Positions 8,152-17,430 of a DNA stretch of 64,000 nucleotides are shown here, in pieces. This DNA comes from Roseovarius pacificus. GTDB taxonomy: Bacteria; Pseudomonadota; Alphaproteobacteria; Rhodobacterales; Rhodobacteraceae. The stretch is taken from contig NZ_FRBR01000001.1 of assembly GCF_900142665.1 (NCBI RefSeq), positions 744,001 to 808,000 on the forward strand, given 5' to 3'. Both the position numbers and the translations under genes were made by a program. A model generated the notes under the pieces. That model did not search any database. It saw only the letters and a program-made list of their open reading frames with translations, and was not told where the DNA came from. The first letter of the stretch is position 1, and each line of letters starts with the position of its first letter.

Positions 8152-9462
8152 TTACCGGCACTCCCGGCCAGGCACGAAAGGCAGTTCATCGCGCACCGCA
8201 TCGGTCAGGATTTCGGCGATCCGCTCACGGCGCGGGACCTCCATCGGCAACGACAGGTAAATGTCGCCGCGCGGTGTCAGGGCCAGACCGCGCTCCAGCG
8301 CGTTGAGATGCACCAACCGCCGCAGGATCACGCTGCGCGGATCGGTCTGCGCCAGCGTTTCGGGGCTCTCCGCCCCCAGATGCAGGCTCAGAATCGACCC
8401 CATGCCGCTGGCGCGAACCTCCAGACCTTCGCGCGCAAACCCCGCATTCAGCCCGTGCCGGAAGGCCTCGCACTCCTGTAGGAACTGCGCGGCGCGGGCG
8501 GGCGTGAACACATCGCGCAGCCCGGCAAGCCCCCCGGCCATCGACATCACGTTGTTGTTGAAGGTGCCCGCATGGGCCAGCGCGCCGGGGCGCGCGGGGT
8601 CAAAGCGCTCCATCACCTCCGCGCGCCCGCCGAAGGCCCCAAACGGCAACCCGCCGCCCAGATATTTCCCGAGCGTCGTCATGTCCGGGGTGACGCCGTA
8701 CTCCCCCTGCAATCCGCCCGCGCCAAGACGCGATGTCTTGACCTCGTCGAATATCAGGATCGCCCCGGCGCGGCTGGCCTCCTGACGCAGCATATCCAGA
8801 AACGCGGCGCGGCCCGGGATATTGCCCGCCGCGCCGATCATCGGCTCGACAAGGATCGCGGCCAGTTCCCCGGCATGATCGCGGATCGCGGCGCGGGTGG
8901 CGTCGATCTCGTTGAACCGGGCCATGACCCAATCGAACGGAGCCGCCATCGGCGACGGGCCCTGCCCGAAGGTCAGCACACCGCCGTGATACGCCCCTTC
9001 GAACACCATGATCCGGTCCCGGCCCGTCGCATTGCGCGCGGTCTGGATCGCGAACAGGTTGGCCTCGGTGCCCGAGTTGCAAAACCGGACCCGCTCGACC
9101 GAGGCGAAACGCGCGCAGATCAGTTCGGCGAACGGCACCTCGTACCGGTTCGGCCCGCTCAGAACCAGCCCGCCCGCCAGCGCCTCATGCAGCGCCGCGG
9201 TGATTTCGGGGGTGTCGTGGCCATACAGCCCGGCGGAAAATTCGCCCGCGCAGTCGATATAGCTGATCCCGTCGATATCCGTCAGGGTATCGGCCTTGCC
9301 CCCGGCGATGACGAAGGGAAACGGCGACAGATGCAGCACGCTGCGGGTATTGCCGCCGGGCATCACCGCGCGGGCGCGCTCGTGATGACGGTGGCTTTCG
9401 GGACGGCGGGCGGCATAGGCCGCGCGCAATTCGCTCAGACGGTCCTCAGCGGTGTCGGTCAT
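8152..9462 (-). CDS. Class III PLP aminotransferase, glutamate-1-semialdehyde aminomutase-like
   Basis: A 436-aa fold-type I PLP enzyme. It shows the class III signature FNSGTEAN-like CNSGTEANLFAIQ, ILVEPMIGAAGNIPG, the cofactor aspartate in LIFDEVKTSRLG, and the Schiff-base lysine in TLGKYLGGGLPFGAFGG. The N-terminal PGGNTRSVLHLSPFPFVI and overall arrangement resemble glutamate-1-semialdehyde 2,1-aminomutases, but the biosynthetic HemL role is unlikely in this catabolic operon. It may transaminate an omega-amino acid or amino-ketone. Its ATG overlaps the stop of the neighbouring class III aminotransferase (ATGA). Confidence 0.88.
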   Translation of the reverse strand: MTDTAEDRLSELRAAYAARRPESHRHHERARAVMPGGNTRSVLHLSPFPFVIAGGKADTLTDIDGISYIDCAGEFSAGLYGHDTPEITAALHEALAGGLVLSGPNRYEVPFAELICARFASVERVRFCNSGTEANLFAIQTARNATGRDRIMVFEGAYHGGVLTFGQGPSPMAAPFDWVMARFNEIDATRAAIRDHAGELAAILVEPMIGAAGNIPGRAAFLDMLRQEASRAGAILIFDEVKTSRLGAGGLQGEYGVTPDMTTLGKYLGGGLPFGAFGGRAEVMERFDPARPGALAHAGTFNNNVMSMAGGLAGLRDVFTPARAAQFLQECEAFRHGLNAGFAREGLEVRASGMGSILSLHLGAESPETLAQTDPRSVILRRLVHLNALERGLALTPRGDIYLSLPMEVPRRERIAEILTDAVRDELPFVPGRECR

Positions 9463-10799
9463 GCGATCTCCTCCAATGCGTCGTCCAGGGCCAGCGCGAG
9501 GCGTGCAACGATCTCGTCCAGTTCGGCCTCCGACACGGTCAGGGCCGGGGCCAGCAGGATGTGATCCCCCTGCGCGCCGTCCACGGTTCCGCCGGACGGG
9601 TAGATCATCAGCCCGCGCGTCATCGCCGTGCGCTTGACCACGGCGTGCAGACTGCGGGCCGGATCGAAGGGGGTCTTTGTTTCTCGGTCCTGCACCAGTT
9701 CCAGCCCCAGAAACAACCCGCGCCCCCGGATATCGCCCACATGCGGATGCTGCCCGAACCGCGCCTCCAGCCGCGCGCGCAGGGCCGCACCACGCAGCGC
9801 CGCACGTTCGACCAGCCCTTCCCCGGCGATCACCCGCTGCACCGCCAGCGCCCCGGCACAGGCCACCGGATGCCCCATATAGGTCAGCCCGTGGCCCAGC
9901 CTGCCGCTGCCTGCGGCGATGGCATCAGCGATTTGCCCGCCGATCAGCACCGCGCCGATGGGCAGGTATCCCCCGCCCAGCCCCTTGGCCATGGTCATCA
10001 GGTCCGGCGCGACCCCGTCTTCGAGGCAGGCATGACCATGCCCGGTGCGCCCTGCCCCGCACATGATCTCGTCCAGAATGAGCAGCACGTCATGCGCATC
10101 GCAAATCCGGCGGATTTCACGCAGGTATCCCGGAACGGCGGGCGCGCATCCCAGCGTCGCGCCGACCACCGGCTCGGCGATGAAGGCGGCGACGTTTTCC
10201 GCCCCGAGCCGCAGGATGGTGTCCTCCAGGTCGCGCGCGGCGCGCAGCCCGTAGTCGGCCTCGCTCTCGCCGGGGCGCTGATCGCGATAGGCATAGCAAG
10301 GCGCAATGAACTCGGCGTCGAACAGCAAGGGCGCATAAAGTGCGCGCCGCGCCGGGTTCCCCCCCACCGACAACGCCCCCAGGGTCGCCCCGTGATAGCT
10401 TTGCCGGCGCGCGATGATCCGGCTTTTCTGCGGCTGGCCGCGCTCGACCCAGTATTGCCGCGCCAGTTTCAGCGCCCCTTCCACCGCTTCGGAGCCGCCC
10501 GAACAGAAGGCGACCTTCGCGATCCCGTCGGGCGCCGAGGCGACAAGGGTTTCGGCCAGGTCCTCAGCCGGGTCCGACGTAAAGAAGGACGAATGCGCAT
10601 AAGCCACCCTGTCGAGCTGCGCCAGGATCGCCTCGCGCACGGTCGGATCGCCATGCCCGATTGCCGAAACCGCCGCACCACCCGACACCGCATCGAGATA
10701 TTCCCGGCCCTCGGAATCGGTGACCCACAGGCCGCGCGCATTGCCCAGCCGGGGCAGCGTCGTGCCTGTCTGGCGGTGCAGGATCGCGCTGCCGGTCAT
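9459..10799 (-). CDS. Class III PLP aminotransferase, omega-amino acid type
   Basis: The protein is 446 aa. Class III hallmarks are FCSGGSEAVEGALKLARQYW, YHGATLGALSVGG, FIAEPVVGATLGC, LILDEIMCGAGRTG and the PLP lysine in MTMAKGLGGGYLPIGAVL. This group includes beta-alanine/omega-amino acid:pyruvate and 4-aminobutyrate aminotransferases, which turn a terminal amine into an aldehyde. Start and stop overlap hyuB and the next aminotransferase by four bases each (ATGA), so it is translationally coupled on both sides. Following a hydantoinase/lactamase-type pair, a role on the ring-opened omega-amino acid is attractive but inferred. No aldehyde dehydrogenase is in the operon. Confidence 0.9.
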   Translation of the reverse strand: MTGSAILHRQTGTTLPRLGNARGLWVTDSEGREYLDAVSGGAAVSAIGHGDPTVREAILAQLDRVAYAHSSFFTSDPAEDLAETLVASAPDGIAKVAFCSGGSEAVEGALKLARQYWVERGQPQKSRIIARRQSYHGATLGALSVGGNPARRALYAPLLFDAEFIAPCYAYRDQRPGESEADYGLRAARDLEDTILRLGAENVAAFIAEPVVGATLGCAPAVPGYLREIRRICDAHDVLLILDEIMCGAGRTGHGHACLEDGVAPDLMTMAKGLGGGYLPIGAVLIGGQIADAIAAGSGRLGHGLTYMGHPVACAGALAVQRVIAGEGLVERAALRGAALRARLEARFGQHPHVGDIRGRGLFLGLELVQDRETKTPFDPARSLHAVVKRTAMTRGLMIYPSGGTVDGAQGDHILLAPALTVSEAELDEIVARLALALDDALEEIA

Positions 10800-12496
10800 G
10801 GTTTCGCCCCGTGAGGATCGTGCGGATCGAGATAGCCTTGCAGGCGGTCACGCGCGACGGCCTCGTCGGCACGGTCGGCCGCAGGGCCATACCCGCCGCC
10901 GCCCGGCGTGTTGACTTCGATCCAGTCGCCGGGGCACAGCACGAAATCCTCCCCCTTTGAGCGATGCTCGGGTTCGATCACCCTGTCGCCCTGACCAATC
11001 CGGATGCGATTGGGGTCTCCGGCCTCTCCGCCAAGGATACCGGGCGGGCCATAACGCCCATGCTCCATCAGGAACGACGCCTTGCCCTGTCCGCGCAGCA
11101 ACCTCAGGCGATAGCTGACCCCCATGCCGCCGCGATGCCGCCCCGCCCCGCCCGAGCCGGTGCGCAGCCGGTAACTGTCGAACAGGATCGGATATCGCTG
11201 CTCAAGAATTTCGACCGGCTGGCTTTTGGAAATGCCGATGGTCGAACAGCCGTTATTGAGCCCGTCGCCGTCCCACCAGCCGCCATAGCCGCCGCCCGAG
11301 AAGTAATACATGATGTATCCTTCACCGGTTTCGGGATCGGTGCCGCCGAGGCTGAGATTGCCGCTGGTGCCTGCGGGCGCGGCGAACAGCCGGTCGGGGA
11401 TCGCCTGCGACAGCGCCAGGAACACCGCCTCCATCACCCGTTGCGACACCTCCGCCGCACAGCCCGCCACCGGGCGCGGATATTCGGCGTAAAGGAAGGT
11501 GCCCCTGGGCTTTTCGACGGTGATCGGCTCGAAACAGCCCGCATTCATCGGCACGTCGGGAAAGATGTGCTTGAGGCCGACATAGACCGCCGACAGGGTC
11601 GAGGCCCAGACCGAGTTGAGCGGCCCCTGACAGGGCGGGCTGGATTTCGAGAAATCAAACGAGATATGCTGCCCCTCGACAGTGACCTCCAGATTGATCT
11701 CCAGCGGTTCGTTCACCACGCCGTCGCTGTCCAGATAGGCCGTGCTGGCATAGCAGCCGTCGGGGATCGTCTCGATATGGTTGCGCATCAGCCGCGCCGA
11801 GCGGGTTTCGAGCTCGGCAATCGCAGCTTCGACCACGTCCGCACCGTAGCGGTCCAGCAACGCGGCCAACCGGCGCGCCCCGCTGTTGAGCGCCGCGATC
11901 TGCGCGCGGATATCGCCGATGCGTTCCTCTGCGACCCGGATATTGGACAGGACCATCTGCACGATGTCCTGTTGCATCTCACCCCGCCGGACCAGCTTGA
12001 CCGGCGGGATGCGCAGGCCCTCCTGGTGAATCTCGGTGGCGGTGCTGTTGAACCCGCCGGGCACCATGCCGCCGGTGTCGGGCCAGTGGCCGGTATTGGC
12101 CAGGTAACACCACAGCCGCCCCTTGTAATAGAACGGGCGCACCATCTTGACATCCATCAGGTGCGTCCCGCCCAGATAGGGATCGTTCACCAGGATCACG
12201 TCGCCGTCTTCCAGATCGTCGCGCGCCTCGATCACGCAGCGCGTCGTTTCCTGCATCACCCCCAGAAAGATCGGCAACCCCATCTCGCCCTGTGCGATCA
12301 TCCGCCCGTCACCGAGCCCGTAAAGCCCGTTCGAGCGGTCGAACGCTTCCGAGATGACCGGCGAGAACGAGGTTTTCTCGTGCACCAGATCCATCTCGGA
12401 GCAAACCTGTTGCAGCCCTTTTTCGATCACGGTCAAGGTGACGGGATCAATGCCGGCGGAAGGATCGGAAGACAGTGTATTGGCAGTGTTTTGCAT
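10796..12496 (-). CDS. hyuB: Hydantoinase B / oxoprolinase B-type subunit
   Basis: The 566-aa HyuB-family subunit. DPVTLTVIEKGLQQVCSEMD, FSPVISEAFDRSNGLYG, ILVNDPYLGGTHLMDVKMVRPFY and the C-terminal PGGGGYG are characteristic. HyuA and HyuB together form ATP-dependent amidohydrolases or carboxylases: N-methylhydantoinase, 5-oxoprolinase, caprolactamase, acetophenone and acetone carboxylases. The ATG at 12496 is chosen; a TTG at 12523 would overlap the hyuA stop but adds no conserved sequence. No third small subunit, as in acetone carboxylase, is seen next door. Downstream aminotransferases favour a nitrogen-ring substrate. Confidence 0.9.
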   Translation of the reverse strand: MQNTANTLSSDPSAGIDPVTLTVIEKGLQQVCSEMDLVHEKTSFSPVISEAFDRSNGLYGLGDGRMIAQGEMGLPIFLGVMQETTRCVIEARDDLEDGDVILVNDPYLGGTHLMDVKMVRPFYYKGRLWCYLANTGHWPDTGGMVPGGFNSTATEIHQEGLRIPPVKLVRRGEMQQDIVQMVLSNIRVAEERIGDIRAQIAALNSGARRLAALLDRYGADVVEAAIAELETRSARLMRNHIETIPDGCYASTAYLDSDGVVNEPLEINLEVTVEGQHISFDFSKSSPPCQGPLNSVWASTLSAVYVGLKHIFPDVPMNAGCFEPITVEKPRGTFLYAEYPRPVAGCAAEVSQRVMEAVFLALSQAIPDRLFAAPAGTSGNLSLGGTDPETGEGYIMYYFSGGGYGGWWDGDGLNNGCSTIGISKSQPVEILEQRYPILFDSYRLRTGSGGAGRHRGGMGVSYRLRLLRGQGKASFLMEHGRYGPPGILGGEAGDPNRIRIGQGDRVIEPEHRSKGEDFVLCPGDWIEVNTPGGGGYGPAADRADEAVARDRLQGYLDPHDPHGAKP

Positions 12497-12519
12497 GGCG
12501 ATTGTCCTGAAATATGTGA

Positions 12520-14553
12520 TCAAACGGCGTCGATTTCGACGATGATGTTGCCGATGTCGTCCACCTGCGAAACGGTGCCCGGATCAAGCACCAGTGTGGA
12601 ATCGGCCTGCTCGACGATGGCGGGGCCGACGATCCTGCCCCCCGCAGGCAGCGCATCGCGCGCATAGACCTGCGTGTCGTGCCAGACACCGTTGAAATAC
12701 ACCTGACGGCTGCCCGTCCGGGCGTCTTCCAGCGTGCCGGACGCCGGCCTGAAGATCGCCAGATCGGTCTTTTCGCGCCGCCCGATAATCGTGGTGCGCA
12801 TGTTCACCAGCACCGGGATCATCTCGGGCAGTTCCAGATCGAACCGGGTCTTGAAGGCGCGCTTGAACGCCTCGAGCGCGGCATCGGGGGAAAACGTCTC
12901 ACCGCTCAGCGGGATACGTAGCACATGCGACTGCCCCTTGAACAGAAGGTCGGCCTCGTGCTGCAATTCGATGCTGGTGACCTCCACCTTTTCATCCTGC
13001 AAAAGCGCACGGCCACGCTCGCGCTGATCGGCCATGATCGCGTCGATCCCGGCACAATCTATGTCGCGCAGCGGCTGGTTGACGGTCTGCACGAAGTCGT
13101 GGCGCACATCCGCCATGACGCAGCCCAGAGCCGAGGTCAGCCCCGGAAAACGCGGCACCAATACGCGCGGCAGGCCCAGTTCGCGGGCGATGGCCACCGC
13201 ATGCAGCGGCCCCGCCCCGCCAAAGGGCATCAGCGCAAAGTCGCGCGGATCGTGGCCCTTTTCGATCGAGATCAGCCGGATCGCCCCGGCCATGTCGGCC
13301 ACGGCCACATCGACGATGGCCGACGCCGCCCGATCCGCATCCAGCCCCAGAGGATCGCCGATATCGGCCCGCATCGCGGCCCTGATCCGCTCCAGCGGCG
13401 CGGGCTTGTCCGAACCGGTGATCGCCTGCGGATTCAGCCGCCCAAGCAGGAAATTCGCGTCCGTGATGGTCACCTTGTCGCCACCCCGGTCAAACCCGAT
13501 CGGCCCCGGGAACGACCCCGCGCTTTGCGGCCCGATACGCAGCATCCCGGCCTTGTCGATCCGCGCCAGACTGCCGCCACCGGCCCCGACCGTGTGCATG
13601 TCGATCATCGGAATGCGGATCGGCACGCTATAGGCCAGATCCTTTTCGGCGGTGATCACAGGCTCCCCGCCGACCACCAGCGCCACGTCGAAACTGGTGC
13701 CGCCCATGTCGCCGGTGATGATCTTGTCGAACCCCGAGGCGCGCGCGATCTGCGCGGCGGCCAGAACGCCCCCGGCCGGGCCTGACATCACGGTATGCGC
13801 CGCATGATCCCCGATCAGACGCGAGGACATCATGCCGCCATTGGCCTGCATGATCAGCAATTCATTGGCAAAACCGCCATCGCGCAGGCGGTCCGCCACA
13901 CGGGTGATGTACTGGCTGACGATCGGGGCGATGCTGGCATGGATCGCGGCGGTGCTGCCACGCTCGAATTCGCGCACCTCGCGGATGATCTCGTGCCCGG
14001 CGATGACATGCGGATTGGACCAGAGGTCGCGCGCAATGGCGACGGCGCGGCGCTCGTGATCCGGGTTGACGTAGGAATGCAGGAAATGGATCGCCAGCGA
14101 TTCGACCCCGTCGGCGATCAGTTCCCCGACAGCGGCGCGCAGCGCGGCCTCGTCCAGTTCGGTGACGACACGGCCCTGCGCATCGACGCGCTCGGGCACC
14201 TCGCGGCGGAAACGGCGCTCAATCAGCGGTTCGAAATTGCCCGACAGCCCATAGGCATGCGGCCGCGTGCGGCGCCCCAGTTCCAGAACATCCCCGAATC
14301 CCTGCGTGGTGATCAGACCGCAACGCGCGCCGTTGCGTTCCAGCACGGCATTGGTGCCCGCGGTGGTGCCATGCACCAGCCAGCCCACCTCGGCGGGCGA
14401 TACGCCCAGCTCGGCCAGCCCCTGAAGAAACCCCTTGGCCCGGTCGTCGACCGTGGTCGGCACCTTGGCGGTGGCGAATGCGCCTGACGCGGAATCCAGC
14501 ATCAGAAAGTCGGTAAAGGTTCCTCCAACGTCCACGCCCACGCTGATCGTCAT
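12520..14553 (-). CDS. hyuA: Hydantoinase A / oxoprolinase A-type ATP-dependent subunit
   Basis: The 677-aa HyuA-family subunit with an actin-like ATPase fold. The phosphate loop is GVDVGGTFTD (6-15), followed by HGTTAGTNAVLER (from 61), GDMGGTSFDVALV and MPFGGAGPLHAVAIARELG. It would phosphorylate the amide carbonyl or bicarbonate and pass it to HyuB. It is the first gene of a seven-gene minus-strand operon reaching pcaF at 5495. The promoter region (14554-14731) is shared with a divergent IclR gene and carries two IclR-type palindromes. Substrate class (lactam, hydantoin or imide) is inferred from the neighbours. Confidence 0.92.
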   Translation of the reverse strand: MTISVGVDVGGTFTDFLMLDSASGAFATAKVPTTVDDRAKGFLQGLAELGVSPAEVGWLVHGTTAGTNAVLERNGARCGLITTQGFGDVLELGRRTRPHAYGLSGNFEPLIERRFRREVPERVDAQGRVVTELDEAALRAAVGELIADGVESLAIHFLHSYVNPDHERRAVAIARDLWSNPHVIAGHEIIREVREFERGSTAAIHASIAPIVSQYITRVADRLRDGGFANELLIMQANGGMMSSRLIGDHAAHTVMSGPAGGVLAAAQIARASGFDKIITGDMGGTSFDVALVVGGEPVITAEKDLAYSVPIRIPMIDMHTVGAGGGSLARIDKAGMLRIGPQSAGSFPGPIGFDRGGDKVTITDANFLLGRLNPQAITGSDKPAPLERIRAAMRADIGDPLGLDADRAASAIVDVAVADMAGAIRLISIEKGHDPRDFALMPFGGAGPLHAVAIARELGLPRVLVPRFPGLTSALGCVMADVRHDFVQTVNQPLRDIDCAGIDAIMADQRERGRALLQDEKVEVTSIELQHEADLLFKGQSHVLRIPLSGETFSPDAALEAFKRAFKTRFDLELPEMIPVLVNMRTTIIGRREKTDLAIFRPASGTLEDARTGSRQVYFNGVWHDTQVYARDALPAGGRIVGPAIVEQADSTLVLDPGTVSQVDDIGNIIVEIDAV

Positions 14554-14576
14554 GACATCACATCCCCAAAGTTAAA

Positions 14577-14593
14577 GTTTCGTTTATCGGAAC
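14577..14593. promoter_or_regulatory. Imperfect palindrome in the hyuA/IclR divergent promoter
   Basis: GTTTCGTTTATCGGAAC is a 17-base near-palindrome (GTTxCGx..xCGxAAC) 24-40 bases upstream of the hyuA start codon. GGAAC/GTTTC-type arms resemble IclR-family operators. A looser relative, ATTTTACTTAATGGAAC, follows the dctP operator at about 18508. Confidence 0.5.
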
Positions 14594-14597
14594 TATT

Positions 14598-14612
14598 TCT
14601 CGATTATTGATA
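14598..14612. promoter_or_regulatory. IclR-type operator copy 1 (hyuA side)
   Basis: TCTCGATTATTGATA matches 13 of 15 bases of the perfect palindrome TCTCGATTATCGAGA found before dctP (18488-18502). It lies between hyuA and its divergent IclR regulator. The IclR product probably binds here. Confidence 0.6.
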
Positions 14613-14731
14613 ATTAGAAAACCTGTGCCCCGAATTGTCAAGCGGGGTTTCATCCCGGGGATGACTTGTGTCCGCCGGGCAATCCAATCCATAAAGGCAG
14701 CAATGCCGAAGGCCCGAAGGAGTCCCCCCTG

Positions 14732-15502
14732 TTGAGTGCGAAAAATCCCCGTCCGATCGAACGGTACTTCCAGATCATCGAGATCGTTGCCGCCTCGCGG
14801 GACGGGCTGACGCTTGCCGAGATCAGCCAGATCGCCAACCTGCCGAAACCCTCGGCACACCGGCTGGTGAAGGCACTTCAGGAACTGGATGTGCTGGTCA
14901 GCGACGAAACCTGGTACAAGAAATTCCGCATCGGCCCCTATATGCGCCGCATCCTCCAGCTGTGCGTCGAACCCGAAAAGGAAGTCGCCTTTGCCCAGAT
15001 GACGGTCGACCGGCTGGCCGCCGAACTGGGCGAAACCGCCTATGTCGTGCGCATGGAGCATGACAGCATCCGTTCTATTGCCCGCTCCGCCCCCGATCAG
15101 GGGCACCGGCTGCACGTTCTGCCCGGCGAAGTACTGCCGGCGCATGCCGCGGCCTCGGCCAAGGCGATCCTGGCGTTTCAGGACGAGGCCACCGTCGCAC
15201 GCTTCCTGACGCCCCCGCTGGACGCCCTGACCCCCCTGACCAAGACCGACGTGGAGGCCGTGAAGGCCGAGTTCGCGCAGGTCCGCGAGACAGACTTCGC
15301 GATCTGCGACCGCGAAATCGACGAAAACGTCCGCGCCTATGCCTGCCCGGTGCATATCGAGGCCATCGGCGTCATCCACGCCGTCGGCGTCACCGGCCCG
15401 GTGACGCGGCTGGGACAGCACGACCATGACCACTGGATCGCGCCGATGAAACAGGCCGCCGACACCCTTGCCGCGATGCTCGCCACGCTCAAGCCGGCCT
15501 GA
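14732..15502 (+). CDS. IclR-family regulator of the hyuAB operon
   Basis: The protein is 256 aa from a TTG at 14732, which has AAGGAG nine bases before it; an upstream TTG at 14666 is in frame but has no Shine-Dalgarno. The winged HTH covers about residues 7-60 (LTLAEISQIANLPKPSAHRLVKALQ), then the IclR ligand domain (MEHDSIRSIARSAPDQGHRLHVLPGEVLPAHAAASAKAI). It diverges from hyuA and converges on a TRAP transporter. Matching palindromes in front of hyuA and dctP make it the likely regulator of both. Its ligand should be the imported substrate or a breakdown product. Confidence 0.9.
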   Translation: MSAKNPRPIERYFQIIEIVAASRDGLTLAEISQIANLPKPSAHRLVKALQELDVLVSDETWYKKFRIGPYMRRILQLCVEPEKEVAFAQMTVDRLAAELGETAYVVRMEHDSIRSIARSAPDQGHRLHVLPGEVLPAHAAASAKAILAFQDEATVARFLTPPLDALTPLTKTDVEAVKAEFAQVRETDFAICDREIDENVRAYACPVHIEAIGVIHAVGVTGPVTRLGQHDHDHWIAPMKQAADTLAAMLATLKPA

Positions 15503-15552
15503 GCCGCATCGCAGGCCACACCGGCCACACCGGCCCGCCCCCTGCCGTCACA

Positions 15553-16863
15553 TCAGAACAACTGCTCCGGCAGCCACAGCACGATTCCCGGCGCAGCCAT
15601 GCACAATCCGACCGCCGCCAGCATCAGCAGGATGAACGGTATGACCGAGCGATAGATATCGGTCATGCGGATACTCGGCGGCGCGACACCGCGCAGATAG
15701 AACAGGTTGTACCCGAAGGGCGGGGTCAGGAATCCGATCTCCATCATGACGATGAACAGAATGCCGAACCACACCGGATCGAAGCCCAGCGCCACGACGA
15801 TGGGCACGAAAATCGGCACGGTGATCATGATGATCCCCACCGTATCCAGCAACATCCCCATCACGAACAGGATGCTCAGCATCGCGATCAGGACGATCCA
15901 GCGATTGATCTCCAGCCCCAGAACCAGCCCCTCGATCAGGCGCGAGGCGCCCATCGCGGTGTAAAAGGTGGACATCGCCGTCGCGCCGATGATGATCCAG
16001 AAGATCATGCAGCTCAGGTGCAGCGTGTCCTCGGCGGCCTCGCGCAGCATCGTCCAGGTGCAACGCCGCAGGATCACCGCACACAGGATCGCCCCGCCCG
16101 CGCCGACGGCGCTGGCCTCGGAAACGCTGGCGATACCGCTCAGGATCGAGCCCATCACCGCAACGATCAGCGACAGCGGCAGCACCAGCCCGCGCAGGCT
16201 GGCGACCTTCTCGCGCCAGCTGTAGCGTTGCATGTCCTGCCCGCCGCTGATTTCGGGCTGCAACCAGCCGCGCAGGATCAGATAGGCGCAAAACAGCGCC
16301 GCGATCACCAGCCCCGGCATCAGCCCCCCGGCATAGAGCTTGCCGATCGAGGTATTGGCGACGATCCCGTAAACGATCATCGTCACCGACGGCGGAATGA
16401 GAATGCCCAGCGACCCGCCCGCGGCGATGGCGCCCAGCGTGATATCCTTGCCATAGCCGCGCGACAGCATCGAGGGGATGGCGATCATCCCCATCGAAAT
16501 GGTCGCCGCACCGCTGATCCCGGCCATGGCGGCAAACAGCGTGCAGATCACGATCGTGCCCACGGCAAGCCCGCCGCGCAACCCGCCAAAGAATTTCTGC
16601 ATCGTATCATAAAGATCGTCGGCCACCCGCGCCCGTTGCAGCATCGCGGCCATGAAGATGAACAACGGGATCGCCAGGTATTCAAAGCTCGACGCCGTTG
16701 AAAAGGCCTTGATCGGCACCATGTTCAGGGCCATCGGGCTCCAGAACAGGTAGATCATGCCGATGGACAACCCGCCCAGCGCAATGGCGATAGGCACCCC
16801 GAGGGCCAGGAAAAGCCCCATGCCGGCGAACAGCAGCGTCGTGGTCAGAACGGGATCAGGCAT
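15553..16863 (-). CDS. dctM: TRAP transporter large permease (DctM)
   Basis: The protein is 436 aa with about 12 hydrophobic segments. DctM-family signatures include SFEYLAIPLFIFMAAML, GISGAATISMGMIAIPSML, GSLGILIPPSVTMIVYG and LTPPFGYNLFYLRG. It is the sodium-driven transport channel of a TRAP importer. The ATG at 16863 overlaps the end of dctQ by eight bases, the usual coupling; a start at 16890 would add an unrelated nine residues. With dctQ and dctP it forms a minus-strand operon opposite the IclR gene, and so probably imports the hyuAB pathway substrate. Confidence 0.93.
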   Translation of the reverse strand: MPDPVLTTTLLFAGMGLFLALGVPIAIALGGLSIGMIYLFWSPMALNMVPIKAFSTASSFEYLAIPLFIFMAAMLQRARVADDLYDTMQKFFGGLRGGLAVGTIVICTLFAAMAGISGAATISMGMIAIPSMLSRGYGKDITLGAIAAGGSLGILIPPSVTMIVYGIVANTSIGKLYAGGLMPGLVIAALFCAYLILRGWLQPEISGGQDMQRYSWREKVASLRGLVLPLSLIVAVMGSILSGIASVSEASAVGAGGAILCAVILRRCTWTMLREAAEDTLHLSCMIFWIIIGATAMSTFYTAMGASRLIEGLVLGLEINRWIVLIAMLSILFVMGMLLDTVGIIMITVPIFVPIVVALGFDPVWFGILFIVMMEIGFLTPPFGYNLFYLRGVAPPSIRMTDIYRSVIPFILLMLAAVGLCMAAPGIVLWLPEQLF

Positions 16864-17374
16864 CGGAAGCCTCTCCGGGGTGCAACGCATCGCGCCACAA
16901 CCGCAACAGGTGCAGCACCCAGGCCACGCATAACAACGCCGCGCCCAGCGGCATCATCCCCTTGGCCAGCCAGACAGGGCCGTTCCAGCTTCCGGTGGCC
17001 GAGCGTTCGCCCATCGCAAAGGACTTGAGCGCGAACTCCCCGCCCAGCTTGATCAGCGCCGCCGCGAACACGGCGAAAAGCAGCGTGGAAACGGTGCTGT
17101 CGATGATCGCCTTGACCATGGGCGGGAAATGCTCGTGCAGGGCATCGACACGCACGAAATTGCCCCGCGACAGCGCCCAGGGCCCGCCCAGAAAGATGAA
17201 CGCCACCAGCAGCCAGGCACTGACATCGCCCGCCCAGGCGGCAGATCGCCCGAACACGCCGCGCGACACCATTTCAAAGACCATCACGGCGATGATCGCC
17301 AGAACGAACAGCGCCACCACCCGGCCCAGCCCCGTGATGAACCGTTCCAGTACTGAGATTGTATTGTCGAGCAT
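16856..17374 (-). CDS. dctQ: TRAP transporter small permease (DctQ)
   Basis: The protein is 172 aa with four transmembrane helices. The DctQ pattern is present: a first helix VVALFVLAIIAVMVFEMVSR followed by GDVSAWLLVAFIFLGGPWALSRGNFVRVDAL. It partners DctM in the inner membrane. The ATG at 17374 has GGAGGG four bases before it; an upstream ATG at 17389 is possible. It sits between dctP and dctM in the conserved P-Q-M order. Confidence 0.88.
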   Translation of the reverse strand: MLDNTISVLERFITGLGRVVALFVLAIIAVMVFEMVSRGVFGRSAAWAGDVSAWLLVAFIFLGGPWALSRGNFVRVDALHEHFPPMVKAIIDSTVSTLLFAVFAAALIKLGGEFALKSFAMGERSATGSWNGPVWLAKGMMPLGAALLCVAWVLHLLRLWRDALHPGEASDA

Positions 17375-17430
17375 GGTCCCTCCGGTCATAAACGGCCCCC
17401 GCCCGGTACCGGGCAGAGGCCATAGCCAGC

